Source: Sanguinoderma infundibulare
Lineage: Eukaryota; Basidiomycota; Agaricomycetes; Polyporales; Polyporaceae
DNA: 32,415 nt
Reading direction: 5' to 3'
NCBI GenBank assembly: GCA_032821775.1
Contig: JAVLRN010000029.1
Span: forward strand, 1 to 32,415
The notes beneath the pieces were generated by a model, which was not told the DNA's origin, did not search any database, and worked only from the letters and a program-made list of their open reading frames with translations. Positions 26,935 to 32,415 of this stretch are shown in pieces (within the stretch, counting starts at the first letter, position 1; the number at the start of each line of letters is the position of its first letter). The translations under genes and the position numbers were made by a program.

Positions 26935-29816
26935 TTATGAATATAAATAGGGAGGTATGAGGGAAGAGTAATTTTTTTTTGAAACGAATAATAGTAATAT
27001 AATTAAATCTAATATTAGATATATTATATATATTAAAATTAATATTAAATGGTAATATAACATTGTTTTAAGTGGAATAAAATATTGCATGATCACAGTT
27101 GTTAAAATAACAAGGAAAAGAAAGATATAATATTTAGTATCATAGATATTATCATTATTATCATTATTTTTATTAGATGTACTTAAAAATCTAGAGTTCA
27201 AACTAACTTTATTTTTAAATTTAGAATCTAAGATCGTATTATGATCTATTTTTAATATTAAGGGGGTAATAGAAATATTGTATAATAAAGAACTTACTGA
27301 TAAATGTAAAGAATCTAATATAACATTAGGGAAAATACCTAATAATATAGTAGGTATTAATAAAGCTATTAGTAAATTAAATTCCAATCTAGTAATATCT
27401 TGTACTGGTTTTAAGTGAGGAGAATATAATCCGTAAGATAATCTATTATAAAGATAAATAGAATAACAAGCAGATAATACAATTCCAGTAGCTCCTAAAG
27501 CTGCTATAATAGGGCTATGATTCCAAATACCAATTAAAGATAATTGTTCACCCAGGAAATTTAAAGATAAAGGTATACCAGTATTAGCTAAAGTAAATAT
27601 AAAGAATAGAATAGTGAATACAGGCATATAAGTTACCAGACCTCTCATATAGTGAATAATTCTAGTTCCTGTTCTTTCATAGATAATACCACCTACACAA
27701 ATAAATAATGCTGGGGAAACAAAACCATGTGCTAAAGATAATAAAATAGCACCTTCAATACCTTGAATACAATTAGAAAATAAACCAAGAGTAACAACAC
27801 TCATATGAGCAATACTTGAGTAAGCAATTAAAGATTTAGTATCCTGTTGGACTATAGTAGCTAAAGAAGAATAAATTAAAGTAACTACAGCAATAGTTTG
27901 AATTAAAGGACCAAAGTAGTGAGAAGCATCAGGCAATAAGTTAATTAGAACTCTTAAAAACCCATAAGTAGAGAATTTTAATATAGTTCCAGCTAATAAA
28001 ATAGATCCAGCTAAAGGACTATCAGCATGAGCTCTATATAACCAACCTGTTAAAGGCCATAATGGTGTTTTTACTGCAAAAGCTAAGAAAAATGCTCAGG
28101 GTTAGGCCTTCTATCATTTCAGATACAGCTGGCTTATCTTCTCAATATGAATACAATTGTATACTGTCCTGAGGACATGGTATTCATATCTTATTTAGGT
28201 GTTAAACTAAAATCCGTCACCGGTGAACCGGACCATTTCTTCTAATCTCATATAACAATTTTATTGTTACTTAGATGATCATGTGGCGTTTGGCCTCTAC
28301 GCTTTTACAATGATAGTTTCCAGTCATTGACTTAGTTCGACGATATTCTTAAAGTAATTACTTATTCTCACTTTAAGAGGTCTCTCGAGTTTGCCACTCA
28401 GAAATAATTCATAGTAATAAAATCATTGTTCTTTAAATTTATTTGGAGTCTACACCTATTTTATACATCATACTACTACACATATATGGTAATATTAAAG
28501 GTCTAAGTTTTTCCATAGATTTACTTGAAATATAAATAGTAGGTTTATTTCTTTGCATATGTATACTACATTTTAAGTTAAATTTATGTATTAATATACT
28601 TATAATAAATACACACTCTTGAATAGTAAATGATTGAGTTTGGAGAGTCAGACCTTTGTTAACTTTAGTACCATCTCCCATAATCCAATGGGCTAATGCT
28701 TCATAAGTTAACATATTATATAAATCTAAAGGCCACTACTTTTTTCCCTTCTTTGGTAAAACATATTATACCATTCGGTAAAACAAGGATAAACTCTAGT
28801 AGCAAACATGAAACAGGTAAAAATTTTACCGTTAAGATATGTTTTAGTTATTGTAGGTAGTGATCTACAGTAATGAGATAGTTTAGTATAAACTAGCCAA
28901 AGATATTCAAAATTAGTTTGTTTTAAGGCCAATAAAGTTTTACCAGATTTATTTTTATATAACCAACCATCTGACAAAAGAACTCCCCAATATAATAGAA
29001 TGTAAATGAACTGGAATTTGACACATTCCTCTAAGTTTTGACGTAAAACCTTTATAATTTAAGGTAGAGCCCATAGAAGTGGGAGACGAATAAACTACTA
29101 AACTTTTACATTCTCTCCCAGTATTTAAAGTGCTATTACTTGAATGAATTAATCTGTTGGTCATGTCTTTATTGCTGAAGTAGAGTGACAACCACAATAT
29201 TTTTTGACTTTCTAAACTTATTTCATTTAATGATATAAATTGGAAATCTGTAGAACCTACATAACTATAAATTTGTAATATAGCTAATAACATAAATAAA
29301 GATCCAGCTAAAGTATATAAAAAGAATAATAAAGCACTTCTTATTCTATTTACACCTGAACCATATACTATAATTATGATAAATAATATAGGTAAAACAC
29401 TTTCAAAAAAGATATAGAATAAGAATAAATCTAATACAACAAATAATGCAATTTGTAATGTTTCTAAAATTAAAAATGGAAATTAAAAAGTATTTAACAT
29501 TTTGATAAATATTTTTATAATTTGATAATAATGCAATAGGTGTTATAAATGTAGTTAATAATACATAATATAATGATATTCCATCTATTCCTATATTAAA
29601 ATGACAAAAACTTAACTCATTAAATTCTAATATAAATTGATATCCACTTATATTTGAATCAAATTGAATCCATAATAATATAGAAATGAATAGATTGATT
29701 AAAGATGTTGATAAAGCTATTACTTTCATTCTCCCTTCATTTTTAGGATTGTTTTCAGGAATGAATAATAATAACAGAGACCCGATTAAAGGTACAAGTA
29801 ATAATGATATAAGCAT
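26935..29816 (-). CDS. nad4: NADH dehydrogenase subunit 4, two exons, with an unusual C-terminal extension
   Basis: Proton-pumping subunit of complex I. Exon 1 is 29188-29816 and exon 2 is 26935-28094; the joint LWLS|FFLAFAVKTPLW is conserved. It starts MLISLLLVPLIGSLLLLF, has HFNIGIDGISLYYVLLTTFI, the joint, then YRAHADSPLAGSILLAGTIL, SLIAYSSIAHMSVVTLGLF and SLAHGFVSPALFICVGGIIY. Exon 1 breaks frame after NVKYFLISI: an A5 run at 29472-29476 (plus strand) is one base too long, after which LILETLQIALFVVLDLFLFY continues. A normal Nad4 ends near LDSLHLSVSSLLYN. Here about 110 more residues follow, with an Asn/Asp-rich linker and two hydrophobic stretches (FLFLVILTTVIMQYF, LILILIYIIYLILDLIILLL), before the stop. 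Confidence 0.94.
28095..29187 (-). mobile_element. Group I intron of nad4
   Basis: Between AAAATATTGTGGTTGT and CATTTTTCTTAGC, and ends in G. The endonuclease ORF comes first, in frame with exon 1. The ~340-base core and 3' part (28095-28438) is richer in G+C than most introns here and contains GTCCGGTTCACCGGTGACGG near 28214-28233, preceded by AAGAAATG. Its core differs from the IB-like set (cox1, cox3, L2449, L2584). Confidence 0.85.
28439..29187 (-). pseudogene. LAGLIDADG endonuclease ORF of the nad4 intron, frameshifted
   Basis: Continues the exon 1 frame (SLYFSNKDMTNRL). Helix one is split: HSIILG, then after one extra base in a GGGG run near 28986 (minus-strand sense), VLLSDGWLYKNKSGKTL. 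After FTEWYNMFY two further extra bases near 28750 and 28733 are needed to reach PLDLYNMLTYEALAHW. Helix two is LAHWIMGDGTKVNKG, and the ending PYMCSSMMYKIGVDSK is normal, with the stop at 28439. LAGLIDADG_2 type, inactive as written. The lesions are extra G or C bases rather than long homopolymers. Confidence 0.82.
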
Positions 29817-30497
29817 AATTTATTTTATTTTATTTAATTTAAATTCATTTTTATTCAATGAATTTTAGTAACAATTTTATTTTCTTTTCGTGAAATTTTA
29901 TAAATTATTTAAACTGAATATATTGGTTTTAAATAAGGAAAAAGTTTTATTAATAGATAATAGGACTCTATTAAAAGAGGATAATGTTATCTAATAGCAA
30001 ATATCATTAAGATATTGATTTAAAAAGAATTATTTTTATTAACCTAAAAAGACTAAATAACAATGAATCATTAATTGATATTCAATTATTACTTAAGACT
30101 AAGATTAAGTTTTAATTTGAATAATAAAATCATAAGCGATAATATTAAAATCTATTAAGACAAGTACTGTTGGAGCAAATTCACCTAGATGAAAACCCAA
30201 AGAATTTTACAATTCTAATAATACTATTTATTTTTAAAATATAAATATAAAATTTATAATATAAAATTTATAATATAAAATAGGTCATACAGAATAATAT
30301 CTTAATCACAGCCTATACACAATAAAATATAAAGGATGGGGGATAGTAGATATTGATTTTTCTTGCGAAGAGATTATCTCAACAAGAGAATACTACCATA
30401 AATACTATAAGCGGAAGCACAAAGACCTATTAATAATACAAAATACCATGTAAAACCAAGTATTAACCATAATACCTAGACTAACCGTAAAGTTTGT
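29817..30497. other. Spacer upstream of nad4 with decayed ORF pieces
   Basis: Mostly AT-rich. On the minus strand, a stretch ending near 30110 reads HLGEFAPTVLVLIDFNIIAY, and another between about 30380 and 30470 reads LILGFTWYFVLLIGLCASAY. Both look protein-like but are flanked by stops. No tRNA was found. The nad4 promoter or leader should be here, but no motif could be assigned. Confidence 0.4.
30246..30281. repeat. 14-base tandem repeat, 2.6 copies
   Basis: The unit TATAAAATTTATAA is repeated exactly at 30246-30259 and 30260-30273, with eight bases of a third copy. The unit contains the palindrome TTATAAAATTTATAA in part, so it can fold into AT hairpins. It lies in the cox1-nad4 spacer. 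Confidence 0.85.
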
Positions 30498-30692
30498 TTA
30501 TAATAAAAAAAATGTGACGCCCCTAATGGAAATTCCAAAAAAAATTGAATTTAATATTTTTTTTACCATTAACAGTTTCATAGTAAAAACTTGAATTAAA
30601 ATAAATACTAAGTAAATCATAACTAAATTTAATTTGAAATTCAATTGCAGTAATTCTAAAGCACCACTTACAAAACCAATAGATGGTTTTTT
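30498..30692 (-). pseudogene. Fragment of an unrecognised membrane-protein ORF
   Basis: An open stretch of about 64 codons with no ATG at its start: KKPSIGFVSGALELLQLNFK, then a hydrophobic part (LVMIYLVFILIQVFTMKLLM) and a stop at 30498. Immediately upstream, in the same frame after a TAG, IKGNINIVASSP can be read, so the ORF was probably longer. It has the hydrophobic, Leu/Ile-rich style of the plus-strand orfs, but I could not align it to them convincingly. Confidence 0.4.
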
Positions 30693-30858
30693 CTAAGGTG
30701 ATGAAGCTACAATATTAATATTACCCTTAATGAAACCAAAATCTTTTTTTAGTTAAATTTTAAACATAATTAAATTATTTACTATAATTGTCTGTATTAC
30801 TTTCATAATTAAATTACAATTTAATAATATTAAGGGTTTCATCACAAGTATTTTTTTA

Positions 30859-32415
<1,557 letters not shown>

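Overview
The window is a piece of a fungal mitochondrial genome, most probably from a basidiomycete. It is very AT-rich and encodes respiratory-chain proteins (nad4, nad4L, nad5, atp6, cox3, the last exon of cox1), both mitochondrial rRNAs and ten tRNAs. The Cox3 and Nad4 proteins look basidiomycete-like, and the genes are full of group I introns carrying LAGLIDADG and GIY-YIG homing endonuclease ORFs. All recognisable core genes lie on the minus strand, so the genes run from right to left.

Layout, left to right in window coordinates: a group I intron of rns with a large LAGLIDADG ORF (1-845, running off the left edge); the first ~1.2 kb of rns (846-~2045); a gene-poor AT-rich spacer; a broken membrane-protein ORF (2678-3355) that overlaps the end of nad5; nad5 with five exons and four group I introns (3330-10117); nad4L, overlapping nad5 by one base; cox3 with one intron (10648-13002); rnl with three introns in its peptidyl-transferase domain (~13590-~20360); three unrecognised plus-strand ORFs (20407-22516); a LAGLIDADG remnant just 3' of atp6; atp6 (23228-24001); ten tRNA genes (24533-26110: M, H, S, M, Y, K, Q, T, F, A); nad4 with one intron and an unusual C-terminal extension (26935-29816); a spacer with decayed ORF pieces; and the last cox1 exon with its upstream intron carrying a GIY-YIG ORF (30859-32415, running off the right edge).

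Ten group I introns are visible. Exon joins could be placed to the base: every 5' exon ends in T and every intron ends in G. The rnl exons between the introns are 51 and 84 nt, exactly the E. coli distances between positions 2449, 2500 and 2584, so those introns sit at the classical L2449 (omega), L2500 and L2584 sites. The rns intron is at position 1224. Only the rns, L2584 and cox1 endonuclease ORFs read open. The other seven are broken by stops or one-base frameshifts.

Conserved exons are also broken by one-base shifts (cox3 twice, nad4 once, nad4L once), and at least two tRNAs seem to carry one extra T. Where the direction of the shift is clear it is an extra base. This looks more like uncorrected insertion errors in the assembly than biology, but programmed +1 frameshifting or a nuclear copy is not excluded by sequence alone. 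The least explained content is the plus-strand cassette at 20.4-22.5 kb and the scattered membrane-protein ORF fragments on the minus strand.
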